Shown: positions 23,443 through 33,892 of the stretch, in pieces | Numbering within the stretch: the stretch's first letter is position 1 | How the letters are laid out: the number at the start of each line of letters is the position of its first letter | Assembly: GCA_001592805.2 (NCBI GenBank) | Contig: CP051139.1 | Location: 4,092,001-4,156,000, forward strand | DNA length: 64,000 bases | Direction of reading: 5' to 3' | From: Peltaster fructicola | Lineage: Eukaryota > Ascomycota > Dothideomycetes | Notes under the pieces: generated by a model | Database searches by the model: none | The model's input: only the letters and a program-made list of their open reading frames with translations | Told to the model about the DNA's origin: nothing | Translations under genes and position numbers: made by a program

Positions 23443-24659
23443 ATGCCACATTCGACACTTACACAGACCTTCGGTCGACGATCGGAGGATGCCAATCTTA
23501 CGCCGATGGCGACATACCTGCTCAGGCTTATGCATCTAAAGCGTACAAACCTGTGTGTGTCGGCCGATGTCACAACGACGAACGAGCTTCTTCGCCTCGC
23601 TGAAGATGTCGGAGACCACATCTGTGTGCTCAAGACACACGCTGACATTGTCAGTGATTTTGGCGAGAAGACGATCAGAGGATTGAACGAAATCGCACGA
23701 CGAAAGCAATTTGTCGTCTTCGAGGATCGAAAGTTCGGCGACATTGGCAGTAAGTCTGATGGAAACAGCGAGCTCGATAAGCTGATTAAGAGTATCTAGA
23801 CACCGTACAACTCCAGTACACTCATGGGCCGCTCCAGATCGTGCGGTGGGCAGCTATCGTCAATTGTCACATCTTCCCAGGACCACAGATCATCACAGCA
23901 TTAGCACAGGCCGCTCAGCGTGCCATCACGGCGTACAACACTTCAGTCCATACTGACATCTCAGCATCACCGGCCGGTAGTGTTGTTGGTGCCGAAGACA
24001 GCGAAGCAGAGGAGGAAGAAGAGGAAGTCGATGGCACTTTGGAAGATGACGACGACGACGTTCCATCAATTGCAGAATCCGACGACCTCGATGATTACCG
24101 GAAGAGTCGAAAGCAGTCTGTTGTCTCGATCAGCACGACCATCAGCACAAAGACTGAGACCATCAGCCCACAGCCAAATCTTCGAGCGTCACTGTCACGA
24201 CACGCTTCAACAGATGAGGAAATTGACGAGGACGAGGAAGAGCGGCAAACAGCACTTCAAGATCTCGGCCCACCACCATTCTACCGATCGCTACTCCTGC
24301 TCGCTCAGATGTCGTCCGCAGACAACTTCTTCACGGAGCCATACACAGCTGCCTGCTTACAGCACGCACGCTTGAACAAGAACTTCGTCATGGGCTTCAT
24401 TGCACAGCGAGCATTGAACGAAAACCCAGATGACAACTTCATCACCATGACTCCCGGAGTGCAGAAAGCAGCTGGCGGCGATGGCATGGGCCAGCAATAC
24501 AACACGCCTCGCAAGGTGATCTTCGAAGGCGGCACAGACATCATCATTGTAGGTAGAGGTGTGCTAAATGCACCAGACAGAGCCAAAGAAGCTGCGGAAT
24601 ACCGCAAGCAAGGTTGGCTCGCGTACGAACAACGCCTGGGTCGGCAGACTAGGAAATAG
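23443..24659 (+). CDS. pyrG: Orotidine-5'-phosphate decarboxylase
   Basis: Two exons, 23443-23749 and 23800-24659, give 388 aa. The 50-nt intron (GTAAGT...CTAG) falls inside the active-site motif and restores FEDRKFGDIGNTVQ, with the catalytic Asp95-Lys97-Asp100 set. Other conserved blocks: SADVTTT (40-46), KTHADI (64-69), NCHIFPGPQI (about 124-133), TMTPGVQKAAGGDGMGQQYN and the phosphate-binding GTDIIIVGRGV. An insert at about 155-258, with runs of Glu and Asp and many Ser/Thr, separates the two barrel halves; such an insert is known in filamentous-ascomycete enzymes and explains the length versus yeast Ura3 (about 267 aa). It makes UMP from OMP, the last step of de novo pyrimidine synthesis, in the cytosol. 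Confidence 0.95.
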
Positions 24660-25399
24660 GCACACTCATCCTGCACGAATCAAGGCACTGGCATAGAGAT
24701 TCGGCCTTTCCAAGCGATGATCATGGTATTTGAGGCCTGCGGACAGCTCTTCCGCAGTTGTACGCGCACTCGCGAAAAAGGCGTTGATCCTTTAACCACG
24801 GACTCGGCTGCTGATGCATTTTATACCCATCCTTCCGGTGGTATACAGTGGGGCATTGGCTGGCGCTGATCTACGAGCGTTCTCGTTATCTGGCGTCTAG
24901 TGACTGCATACGAACCGAGTGGCTTACTCGAGCTTGAGCATACCACCAGCTATGAAGTGTCGTAGACGCGTGATAGCTAGATAGTGGCAGTGAGAGTATT
25001 GCAAATTCTGTGTCCGCCAGGATGACAGTGCATGACCCAAGTCATCTGCTGTGATGACCCTCAGGCATTGCTGTATATTACGCTCGAGAATTTGTGGTCC
25101 TGATGAAAAAGTGGTTCCTGCATGATTAGGCTGAGTGGCAGTTGAGCTCGCGCCGCCTCGGCTCTGCTTGGAGCAATGTCACCATCATGCCTGGACCGTT
25201 TAATGATCATGCATCATGTCGCACATTTTCGGAGTGATGCTTGTCTTGGTGGCACGAACGGGCTGCATGACTGTTGGTGGCATGACCTGAGCAACTGTGG
25301 TGTGGCCGATGGGGTTGCTCGGGCTAGCTGTTCCCTCATGCTGCCATCAGGGATGGGTTCGATGATTCTTGGTTTGTAGCAGTAACTCAAGTTACAATC
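24660..25399. other. Intergenic, convergent 3' flanks
   Basis: About 740 bp between pyrG (+) and MIS12 (-), both ending here. Expected to hold the two 3' UTRs. A 67-codon open frame at 25176-25379 has no protein-like composition. I see nothing else. Confidence 0.5.
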
Positions 25400-26360
25400 T
25401 CAGTCTGGTACACCATCGGCGGTTCCAAGAGCTTGCACAATCGCCTCGAGGCCCTCCACCTCGTCCCTGTTGGCCGGTAGTCGAGATGCCACAAGCTGAT
25501 CAGGCTTCTGTACGGTCAAGCCATGAACCTCCAACGCCTTGAGCGACTGCTGAGCTAGGTATTTCCTTCTCCTCATCATGCTTGAGTCGTCGCTAGCCCG
25601 CACAGCTACGGCTGGCTGTGCTATCGCGGTCTTCAAATTGGCGAGACATTGCTGTAGCATCGGCAGTCGAGCCAGGATCTGCTCCATGTCCTGTGATGTG
25701 CGGACCGAGGACGAGCCGAATGCTACAAAGCCCAACGGCGAGCTCTCATTCTGTATGATGGTGGACTGCAGTTGCTCGATAATTGCCGCGTTCTTGACGT
25801 GCTCTTCCTTGAGCATCAGATTCAACTTTGCCGTCTCATGCCTTTTCCGTCGTTGCAGCTGTATCATCTCTGGTGTGATCTGTTGTGCGCCTGGGTCAAT
25901 GTTGAGGTCTTGGTAGTGCTCCAGACGAATCCATCGTGCGAGGTCAGAGTCGTCGGCGTGTCCGACCGCGAGGATATTGCGTAGGGTGTAGATCTCGAGT
26001 TTGTCAAAGTCCTTGTCAACAATCGCATTTAGTAGGCTCTCCAGTTGCATGATACCGATATCGATCTCTTTCTGCTTGAAGTCTGTCAATGCAGCTTCAT
26101 GTGAAGACTCATCCAGTCCAGCTGCATCGGCGGCAGGCAGGACATAGCCAAGAAGATCAGCTGGTGCGTTGCTCAGCGCTTCTTCCAGGCGGTCGACCGC
26201 TTTGAACACGAGCTCGTTGACTGTATTGATGATTTCGTCTAGCAGGCTCTGTATTTGTGGTCAGCTTCGCAGTCGCACTCTTGCATGCTCAACCTACTAA
26301 CGGCGTCTGTCGAAAGTGCTCGGTGAGTAACGCAGTTGTCTCGTGCCTCCGGCTCGCCAT
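25400..26360 (-). CDS. MTW1: Kinetochore protein Mis12/Mtw1
   Basis: Two exons, 26360-26298 and 26248-25400, give 303 aa. The intron has a GTAGGT donor, a GCTGACC branch site and a CAG acceptor. It joins MASRRHETTALLTEHFRQTPL to SLLDEIINTVNELVFKAVDR. The family blocks are clear: ETTALLTEHF at the start, EIDIGIMQLESLLNAIVDKDF and KLEIYTLRNILAV in the middle, and a basic helical stretch (QRRKRHETAKLNLMLKEEH). The rest is coiled coil with a less conserved C-terminus. An in-frame ATG 114 nt further upstream exists, but homologues begin close to the ETTALL block, so the inner start is chosen. As part of the MIND complex it links centromeric chromatin to the Ndc80 complex. Confidence 0.88.
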
Positions 26361-27169
26361 CACAGGCGCTGCAGGTAAGGATGATGTTGCGCTGAGGGTG
26401 TCGGATGTCCTCGACGCGATTGTAAACACTAATCCGATGTGTTTACGTGGAGCTGCAGCCGAAACAGGCGGCACCTATTCAGACAGCATTTTCTGCATGC
26501 ATAACATTCATAAGTCATGTGACTCGTGAGGAGTTGCCCTCGTCGAATGTACATCACACGCCGAAGAACTTGTCGTCACATGCTCGAGATGTAAGAGCCT
26601 CGACCTCAAGACTGAGCAGCGGCCCTCTTCCGTCACGATACCGCTGTCTATAACAAGGCTTGTCACCTCCTGTTAGCATGGCTCAGATAATGTGATAGCT
26701 ACTTCCACCGTCACGGTTAATCCCACGGCTTGGCTCTTACTACATATTCGTGTTGGAAATAGGCGACCTCGAAGCATTGATCTAGGTGGCTGGTTAGATG
26801 GAATGTAAGTAAGGCTTCGTCTCGCTCGAGCCTACGACTTCATTTATCGGACTCTCTGCTCGACGTTGCTTTGCGGTCGTGCCAAGCACTTGATTATGCG
26901 ACGTCATCAGCCTGTCAATGTTCCTCATCCTCCTGATTGCTAGAGGCGCGATTCATTGATACGGCGATTGATACGAGACACCATCGTCATCAAGCATGAA
27001 AGCAGATCTCGCCGCAGATCCTGAGCACCAACAGAACAAGATGATGCACCTCAGACTTGTTGTCACTGGCCGAGACTACATGAAGGGTCGCAAGAGGGTA
27101 TAAGAGGTCAGCTTGCGCTCATAGCCCATGTCTCATCATTGACACCTTCGTCCGCTCGAGACTTCTAAT
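26361..27169. other. Divergent promoter region
   Basis: About 810 bp between the MIS12 start (-) and the small secreted protein start (+). It contains a TATA element for the latter at 27099. No other gene is supported. Confidence 0.5.
27099..27105 (+). promoter_or_regulatory. TATA box of small secreted protein gene
   Basis: TATAAGA lies 65 bp before the ATG at 27170, in the usual position for a strongly regulated fungal gene. Confidence 0.5.
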
Positions 27170-27548
27170 ATGGCGTTCAAGATGGCAAAGAGCTTCGCCT
27201 TAGCAGCGTTCCTTATGCTCAACCACGGCATTCCGGCTGTTCAAGCTGGAGACTGGTGGGTCGTAGCTTTTGACGGCGACTACTGTGAGACCAACAAAGG
27301 TCAACATTCCTGGAACTGGAAAGGCAACGATGACTTGTGCCACTCACTGCTAAGGGCCGGCGACACACCCAAAGGCAATGGTGTGTACGCAATGTACTCA
27401 GGTCTCGGGTCAGCAGGAGAAGAGTGTACTTGCTTCCTTGTGTCTCTCGCCATATGAGACTTACTTTGTCGTGCAAAGTCTGATGATTCAATGATGAGCA
27501 ATCACATCCTTTCGCAGGTGTAATATCCTGGACCTGTGCGAGTCCTAG
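27170..27548 (+). CDS. Small secreted cysteine-containing protein, effector-like
   Basis: The N-terminus (MAFKMAKSFALAAFLMLNHG then IPAVQA) is a classic signal peptide with likely cleavage after AVQA. The mature part starts GDWWVVAFDGDYCETNKG and is Trp/Gly-rich. Two 3' ends are possible. Unspliced, the frame stops at 27457 (95 aa, ending EECTCFLVSLAI). With a 94-nt intron (27424-27517, GTGTAC donor, TTTCGCAG acceptor) it ends EECNILDLCES at 27548 (94 aa). I prefer the spliced form because the tail looks more protein-like; both have four cysteines in the mature chain. Size, secretion and lack of recognised homology fit apoplastic effector candidates, but function is unknown. Confidence 0.55.
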
Positions 27549-27956
27549 TGTATCCTAGTGATCGCATGTGTGAGCATACCTCCTAGGCTGCTGGTGCAGC
27601 TCTTCTCCGACCCACAGGTCACATCGTCGATGCTCTTTTCTGAGCTAGAACGCCTTCGCTGATCGTCGTATGGCCAAGCAAGCATGCTCGAGATCTGATT
27701 GCTCCAAGCATCAGACCGCACAGCTGAAGTTGCAATGGCCATCTCCGGCCGCATCGATCGACGGACGCTGACGGGTCAGCGGCCTGTTCATGGCCGTCTG
27801 CACGTGTCACCCCTGGGTGATTTATTCGCCACAAATGGATACAGTCTAATGGTGATCAGACGTGAGATCAAGCAATTATCTATCGCTCGATGCTTGTGCA
27901 GCAGATGGTCGTCACTCAGCTGTCATTATCCTCTGCGTTTCGTCAATATGCTGACC
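27549..27956. other. Intergenic region
   Basis: About 400 bp between the small secreted protein gene and the membrane-protein fragment. Short overlapping open frames only; nothing supported. Confidence 0.45.
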
Positions 27957-28466
27957 TCAATCGCTAGCTCGTGATGGCTCACGGATGACGTCTGGTCCTT
28001 TCTTAGGAGCGGTCGCCTCGGAGAGCAAGGATATTGGCGAGGATTCTGTCCTCGCTGTGCTCGATGATGTTGTCGCGAGAGGTCGATTCCATGCCACAAT
28101 GACAAGACCCAGGACACCACCAGGAATGCTGAAGAGCATTCTGCCAATCCAAAGGTGAAAGAAGGAGGCCTCGTGAGGAGTTGGCTGGATCTGCCAGGCG
28201 AGCATGAAGCCACTGCTGAAGGCAAAGAAGGCTACCAGGAGCTGCTCGTTCAGTGTCAACGAACGGATTCCAGCCCAGGGCATTGCTTGGAGCGGGCCTT
28301 GCAGTAGAGGTACGGTAAGACGAACGCTGGTATTCAGCGGGAAGACAAGAAAACTTCGCAGCGTTGACTGAAAGGGGCTTCGAGGAATGGACTGGTCTGC
28401 TGGCGACGTTGAGTGATGCTGTCGTAGAGTCTGTCTAACGTACAGGCAGATCGACAGCGCCCCCAC
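27957..28466 (-). CDS. Hypothetical small membrane protein, ends unresolved
   Basis: An open frame with two hydrophobic segments, LLVAFFAFSSGFMLAW and LFSIPGGVLGLVIVAW, joined by a short loop (QIQPTPHEASFFHLWIGRM) and followed by a Ser/Thr-rich hydrophilic tail ending at 27957. The frame opens at a GTG, so the true start must lie in another exon or at the inner ATG before PWAGIRSLTL. Upstream (about 28340-28570) other frames on the same strand also look coding (for example ALPFESDFLALHPQCC), as if exons or old frameshifts separate the pieces. I do not recognise the protein. It may be a multi-exon gene or a decaying one. Confidence 0.35.
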   Translation of the reverse strand: MGALSICLYVRQTLRQHHSTSPADQSIPRSPFQSTLRSFLVFPLNTSVRLTVPLLQGPLQAMPWAGIRSLTLNEQLLVAFFAFSSGFMLAWQIQPTPHEASFFHLWIGRMLFSIPGGVLGLVIVAWNRPLATTSSSTARTESSPISLLSEATAPKKGPDVIREPSRASD

Positions 28467-28755
28467 CTCCTGGCTTGGCGCAACACTGCGGATGGAGTGC
28501 TAGAAAGTCTGATTCGAATGGAAGTGCGGCGGCGCCTCCGTTGCAGCGATCGACGGGTTGAGGCGGGAAGTCTGTCTAGTCGACGTGACGGTATGTTGCG
28601 GGTTGCATTGATTCGATGAGACTATGCAACCTCACCAATGCCTTCTATATTCAGCTGAGCGCTCGATATCATCTGTGTACTGCTCTGGCAGCATACGTAA
28701 TGACATAGCTTCCCATCACCAGCCAACGTCGGCCTCAGCTTCGATTGATCCGCCA

Positions 28756-29505
28756 CTAGGATTGATCTCGTCTACCGAACCTCCCATAGATGGTTTGGCG
28801 CTTCCCTTCTTGCCATTGACAGACAACCCGCTGTGATATATTCAGTTGTGCTCTGGTCCCAGAATCGAGCAAAGGCCATGGACCTACGTAGCAACCGTTG
28901 GTAACAATCTTCGACATCAATGTTGAGCAAACAGTAGTGGAAGCAAAGCCTGGAACAAGCCAAGCATACTTGTAGACAACATCAAGTCGTCTTCCATTCA
29001 CATCGCTGATTCCTCGGTGCTTGGCATAGGTGACTGCTGCGTGGGTGCCGCCTTGGAAGATCGCCTGACGCGCTGCACCGGCGACCGAGCTGAGTGCATA
29101 GGAGTACGCAAAGCTGTTCTACGCTTTGCACGAAAAGCTGTCGGAATCGTCATACTGGCGTGCGATGTGGACCACTGCGTCGGTACTGCCTGATTGAGCA
29201 AGCGAGCGAGACTCAACATGCTCGTTGGTGTGTGGGTACAGTACCTTGTGCAAGAACTGGTGTAGCAGCATGCCTTGTTGATCGCTATCACAGTCAAACA
29301 GCTCGTACGTCATTCCGTCCTCGACCTGAACCGTCCTGTTGGCCGTGGAACCAAGGGCTTCGAAGCCTTTGGGCATGTACGCTGCTGGGAGGCGTCCGCG
29401 TTCAAATGCCCAGCTGAATAGTTCCTCTTGTGTGGTGTGAAGGTCGTGATGGAGGGTGATCCTGCCTTCGCAGGAGCTTGCAGAGAACCTGAAGCGATGA
29501 TCCAT
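28756..29505 (-). pseudogene. Uncharacterised protein gene with interrupted frame
   Basis: From the ATG at 29505 one frame runs to a stop at 28756 with a protein-like composition throughout (for example VQVEDGMTYELFDCDSDQQG, then DVVYKYAWLVPGF and NGCYVGPWPLLDSGTRAQL). It is broken by one TAG at 29119-29121. Two readings are possible: a true nonsense change, or a 42-nt intron (GTGCAA donor, CACTCAG acceptor) that removes the stop and keeps the frame. The donor is poor and no good branch site is seen, so I lean to an interrupted gene. I do not recognise the family. It has conserved-looking Cys, Trp and Gly but no clear signal peptide in the visible part; an upstream exon could supply one. Confidence 0.4.
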
Positions 29506-30077
29506 CCTCCTCTTCGCTATCGGGCACGCACTCTGCACGAACCACTTTACACAATTGGTTGGCTCAATAATAGCAGAGCATCTGAACCACTGCTACATTG
29601 GCCATTGCGCTGCACGACGTATACTCGGTTGTCAGTGTTGCGACCAGGATCTTAGACCATCCGGAGTTGAAGCTCTCCTCCTCAGCAGTTCCATCCTGAA
29701 GCTAGCCAGCACAATTCGACAGCTCCTGATTGGCAGCGACGAGGGGCTCGTCGGGACTTGAGATTACGCTGAGGCGCCAGCAAACGGCACAGCTCTACAG
29801 ACGACGTGGGATGCTCTCATGGGTTTGCAGAGGGTGTAGGAAGAGAAAGAAGATACGAAGGTTGGCGGGTCGGGATTATTATGCATTCGAGATGTGCACG
29901 GACCAGCATACACATGTGACGACATGTGCATAATACAAAATATTACTGCCTATGTGCACTGTTTTTTGTACATCCGCGTTACCTTTCGAGCGTCACGGCC
30001 TATCATCAGACTGGCATCATGTTTTGGCCGTATCCATGAGCAACGTGTCGTGCCATACAGGCGACATCAATAGTAAA
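29506..30077. other. Divergent intergenic region
   Basis: About 570 bp between the interrupted gene (-) and the BTB-like gene (+). The BTB frame is open back to an ATG at 29952, but the added residues do not look conserved. No other feature seen. Confidence 0.45.
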
Positions 30078-31304
30078 ATGGACAATTCAGCTGAATTAGC
30101 CGGCAAGCCTCAGCAGCATATTGTACAAATCGCAAATGATGGCGACATGGTGGTCATGGTTGAGCATACTGCTGGGGATTTCGTCCACAGTACGAGTCTC
30201 AAGCTACCTTCCGCGACTTTAAGGCTCAAATCGAGGTACTTCGACCGGCTTCTACAGAATGACCGCTTTGGTGAAGGCGTTCACGTCCACCAACGACACG
30301 CTGCTCTGACCAAGCAATATCCAACTCCTGGCCTAATACCGCTTGATGAGCTTCCTGTACTCCGCGTAGAGCACCTTGGTCGCATCTCATCTGTCAAATC
30401 AATCGAGCCACTGCTATCAGACTTCTTCACCATTCTGTTGGATCATGAGCTGCACACGATCCCACCAGTCGTCAATCTGGCCAACCTTGCAATCGTCGCA
30501 GACCGGTTCGATGCTTTAGATGCTGTACGGCAATACATCAGAAGAAAGAAGACCATCAAAGCCATTGAAGGAAAGACAACACCAAAGCAAGAGACGGCAT
30601 TGACAGAAGAGAAGATGCGTCAGCGATTGTTGGTAGGCCTGATGCTAGACCATGGAGCATGGGTCGAGAAGTACAGTGCAAGGCTCATCACAAAAGGATT
30701 GATGTTGCGCGAGATCAGTGAGGCCGATGCACTTTGGTGGGATCTACCTGGGCGCGTCGAGGAGGAGCTCTCATCAAGGCGTGCTTATGCCTTAGACACC
30801 ATCCAGGCTCTACAAGCCCACTTCCTTGAGGCATATTCTACCCGTGCCAGGCAATGCAGACTTGGATACGACTCCAGCGCAGAATGCGACAGCTTTCAGT
30901 TCGGCGAAATGGTGCGCTTCTTCATGAAGATTAGCACACTGCGTTTGCAGGGACGACTCCTCAGTACAGACGAGACATCGTTTGAATACGAGGGAGACCT
31001 GTTCCTCCTCATTGAACGACTGAAGCAAATCCCAGAATATCAGGTCGATCGAAATCACTCACACTGCGGCATACGGACTCGGCTCATTCCACTTCTCGAC
31101 CTGATTGCATCGAATCTCCAAGGCATTGGCATCTGTGGAGAGTGCTGGCTCGAGAATTGGACGAAGCATGCTTGGATCGAATTGAAGAGGCCTCTGTCAT
31201 GGACGCGAGATAGACACACCGGGAATGGGGCGATCGCGGGCCATGAACGACGCCATGATCTTGTCCGGTCTCTCTTCCTTGCGGTCGATAGGGTGTGGAC
31301 GTAG
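30078..31304 (+). CDS. BTB/POZ-like domain protein
   Basis: Intronless; 408 aa from the ATG before DNSAELAGK. In-frame ATGs at 30036 and 29952 are alternatives. Residues about 15-135 resemble the fungal BTB-like fold: a first strand (DMVVMVEHTAGDFVHS), LKLPSATLRLKSRYFDRLL, then a segment with FFTILLDHELHTIPPVVNLANLAIVADRFDAL, which is the usual end of this domain in these families. The C-terminal 250 residues are helical with several Cys/His but no zinc-finger spacing I trust. Such proteins are numerous in dothideomycetes and mostly uncharacterised; a cullin-adaptor role is an inference only. No neighbouring gene suggests a pathway. Confidence 0.75.
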   Translation: MDNSAELAGKPQQHIVQIANDGDMVVMVEHTAGDFVHSTSLKLPSATLRLKSRYFDRLLQNDRFGEGVHVHQRHAALTKQYPTPGLIPLDELPVLRVEHLGRISSVKSIEPLLSDFFTILLDHELHTIPPVVNLANLAIVADRFDALDAVRQYIRRKKTIKAIEGKTTPKQETALTEEKMRQRLLVGLMLDHGAWVEKYSARLITKGLMLREISEADALWWDLPGRVEEELSSRRAYALDTIQALQAHFLEAYSTRARQCRLGYDSSAECDSFQFGEMVRFFMKISTLRLQGRLLSTDETSFEYEGDLFLLIERLKQIPEYQVDRNHSHCGIRTRLIPLLDLIASNLQGIGICGECWLENWTKHAWIELKRPLSWTRDRHTGNGAIAGHERRHDLVRSLFLAVDRVWT

Positions 31305-31887
31305 CCTGTGGACCACTATCAATTCTAGGACAATGGCTCCAAGGAATCTGGTTACATGTCCACAGTGAGGGCAGTGCTATGGTCTGACATTCCACTGATC
31401 GTCGAGGAGGCCGCAGCAATATGATACTGAGCGTTGGCATAATGAAAGACTGTTTGCGGCGAAGATGCAATTAGCCAATCAAAAGCGACACTGCGCAGCT
31501 GCACAGCCTTAGTCGCCCCTTGAAGCCCTGAACACACGAGCACACTCCAGTGTCTTGTCTTCCTTACGATCATGTCTCGTTGCATTGCGTTCAGATCACT
31601 ACGCGACAAATGCCTTGCCAAAGTCAGCGTCAAAGGCGGCCTTCCTGCAGCTGCTTCGCGATCTTAATGGCAAGAACTGGCTATATAACCGCTCGACGAC
31701 TGACCAGAAGTGATGGCACCCTGTACGCATTGTGACCTCTTTGTTGTTTGTCACTAGTTCAACTACATAAGTGGGACTGATTGACTGTGCCTTGTGCTCG
31801 TGATCGAGGAGGCTTACCAGCAGTGAGCGCAAGATGTCCACTATAACAATCAATCCTGCACTTCTGTGCACTCAAAAGCCTACCAAC
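31305..31887. other. Intergenic region
   Basis: About 580 bp between the BTB-like gene and the VWA gene, both on the plus strand. It should hold the BTB 3' UTR and the VWA promoter. Small open frames on either strand are not supported. Confidence 0.5.
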
Positions 31888-32942
31888 ATGCAGGTCATAT
31901 TTCGAAAGATATCGAGAAAAGGCAGCAATAGAGGAACGACGACTCCAACAGACAATGCGCATCCTCAGGCTCGCGAGAGTACACCAACCAGGCGACCAGG
32001 TATGGAAGTTCGTGCATCGATCGAACGACGACTGACATCTCAGGTAACCTGAATGGCAATCCTTTTCGAGAACCACCGCCAGCATACTCGGCAGCGCCTC
32101 CAGTGCGGACAACATCGATCTCACCGGACGATGCACCAGCATACTCAACTGCACCTTCTGCACGATTGGCTCCATTCTCACCAATCGACGTGCTCAGCAC
32201 AGCAATTGAGAACACGCACATTGCCTCACCGACCACTCCTATTGCTGACGATGCATACTCGTTCTTACGCACGTTCGACACAGTGTTCGTTATTGACGAC
32301 TCTGGTTCGATGGCAGGCGGCCGATGGCGAGAGGCTGCAGATGCCATAGCTACAGTGGCACCAATCTGTACATCTCACGATCCAGACGGCATCGACATAT
32401 ACTTCCTCAATGCACCAGACGATCCTGCCCATCACGGCGTGCAACGAGCGTCCACTGTGCGAGACATCTTCGAGAGTGTCAGGCCTGGAGGCGGCACTCC
32501 GACTGGCCAACGACTGAGATCCATCCTCGTACCCTACCTTCGCCGCTACGAACTCGACCCAGAGCACACAAGACCGATCAACATCATCTGCGTCACAGAT
32601 GGTGATGCTCATGATGATGTCGAGAGTCCGCTGATTGATGCTGCAAAAAAGCTCGACGCTCTTGACGCACCAGCATGGCAAGTCGGTATACAGTTCTTCC
32701 AGATCGGTAATGATCCAGAGGCGACAGAGCTGCTCAAATATCTCGACGATGAGCTGGCGAGCAGCGCGGGTGGTTCTATAAGAGACATCGTCGACACAGT
32801 GCCGTATCGCGGTCGTCAGGGAGGCACGCTGACTGCAGACGGCGTACTGAAGGTAGTCCTGGGTAGTGTCAACCGCAGACTTGACAGAAGAAGATCTAGG
32901 GATCTGCATACATCGGTCCGGCCAGCTGAATTCGAGACATAA
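31888..32942 (+). CDS. Von Willebrand factor A domain protein
   Basis: Two exons, 31888-31999 and 32044-32942, give 336 aa; the 44-nt intron is GTATGG...CTCAG with a CTGACA branch site. An in-frame ATG at 31834 would add 18 residues. A basic Ser/Thr-rich N-terminus and a Pro-rich stretch (FREPPPAYSAAPPVR) precede the VWA domain, which begins at about residue 95 with TVFVIDDSGSMAGGRW, a complete DxSxS metal-site motif. The downstream acidic part of the site is CVTDGDAHDD. A typical strand-helix alternation fills the rest, and the protein ends in a basic tail. Cytosolic VWA proteins of this type are common in fungi; a protein-interaction role is inferred and partners are unknown. Confidence 0.85.
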
Positions 32943-33190
32943 CTGATGATGCTCTGCTGCAACATAGATCTTTGTTGTTATGGACGTGATCCTCTACATA
33001 ATGTATCATGGAGGTAGTATGTCTCCATGGAGTCGTTCCTGTGCTCGTGTCTCATCTTAAGGAATGACCGACACGTGCCACGCGTTAGTTTCGCGTTCGA
33101 CGAACACCACCAAACCTTAACGTGTGGAGTGCCTAGACTGCAACACTAACCAGTTCACATTCTCAAGCATGCGCAGTAGATGGTCTGACC

Positions 33191-33892
33191 ATGCCTAAGA
33201 CGAAGGAGCACAAAGAGACGGTCACATATCCGCCGTCGAAACGCAAGCCTCCTCCATTCAAGCCTCAGAGACCCTCCAAGCTTCCACGTACAGCCACGAC
33301 GGATTCTGAGCGATCTGAGGCCACAAGACAGGCATCCGAAAGCGTTGAGAGCACACAGCCGAGGACAAATAACGCAAAGGCATCCATACAAAGATCTGTC
33401 GTGCCTGGACAGAAGTCTTTGCACAAGGCTGTACCACGGACGACAAGGCTGGTCTCTGACACCGAGGACGATATCAATGCGGACTCTGACAGCCTTCCTG
33501 ATGACCCGCTAGCAGCGAAAGCATCTAGGCCTGTTCCTAAGTCACATCGGCATATCGATGATGCATTGCTGAACGTCCTCACCGACGATGAAGTGGAAGA
33601 CATATCGAAGGAGGCCTTGCCACCGGACATCGACGAGAAGGCAACCATTCCTCAACCACTTTTGCTTCGACTTATGCATGAACGCTTCGAATCCAAGGAT
33701 ACAAAGATCGACAAGCACGCTGTGATCGTTCTGCAGAAATACATTGATGTGTTCGTCCGTGAGACGATTGCACGAGCTGCTCTGAGCAAGAAGGACGATG
33801 TGGAGAACGGTAGGGCGAGCCAAGCTGATATAGATTGGCTTGATCGACAAGACCTTGAGAAGGTTGCCGGAAGCATGCTTATGGACTTCTAA
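33191..33892 (+). CDS. MHF2: Centromere protein X (Mhf2) with long N-terminal tail
   Basis: Intronless, 233 aa. The last ~83 residues match the histone-fold protein CENP-X: IPQPLLLRLMHERFESKDTK, then IDKHAVIVLQKYIDVFVRE, TIARAAL and the closing block DLEKVAGSMLMDF. CENP-X pairs with CENP-S (Mhf1) as a DNA-binding tetramer acting at centromeres and with the FANCM-type helicase in fork repair. Family members are usually 80-100 aa. Here the first ~150 residues are a basic, then acidic, Ser/Thr/Pro-rich disordered extension (KRKPPPFKPQRPSKLPR; DTEDDINADSDSLPDDP). The other partner is not in this window. Confidence 0.82.
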   Translation: MPKTKEHKETVTYPPSKRKPPPFKPQRPSKLPRTATTDSERSEATRQASESVESTQPRTNNAKASIQRSVVPGQKSLHKAVPRTTRLVSDTEDDINADSDSLPDDPLAAKASRPVPKSHRHIDDALLNVLTDDEVEDISKEALPPDIDEKATIPQPLLLRLMHERFESKDTKIDKHAVIVLQKYIDVFVRETIARAALSKKDDVENGRASQADIDWLDRQDLEKVAGSMLMDF

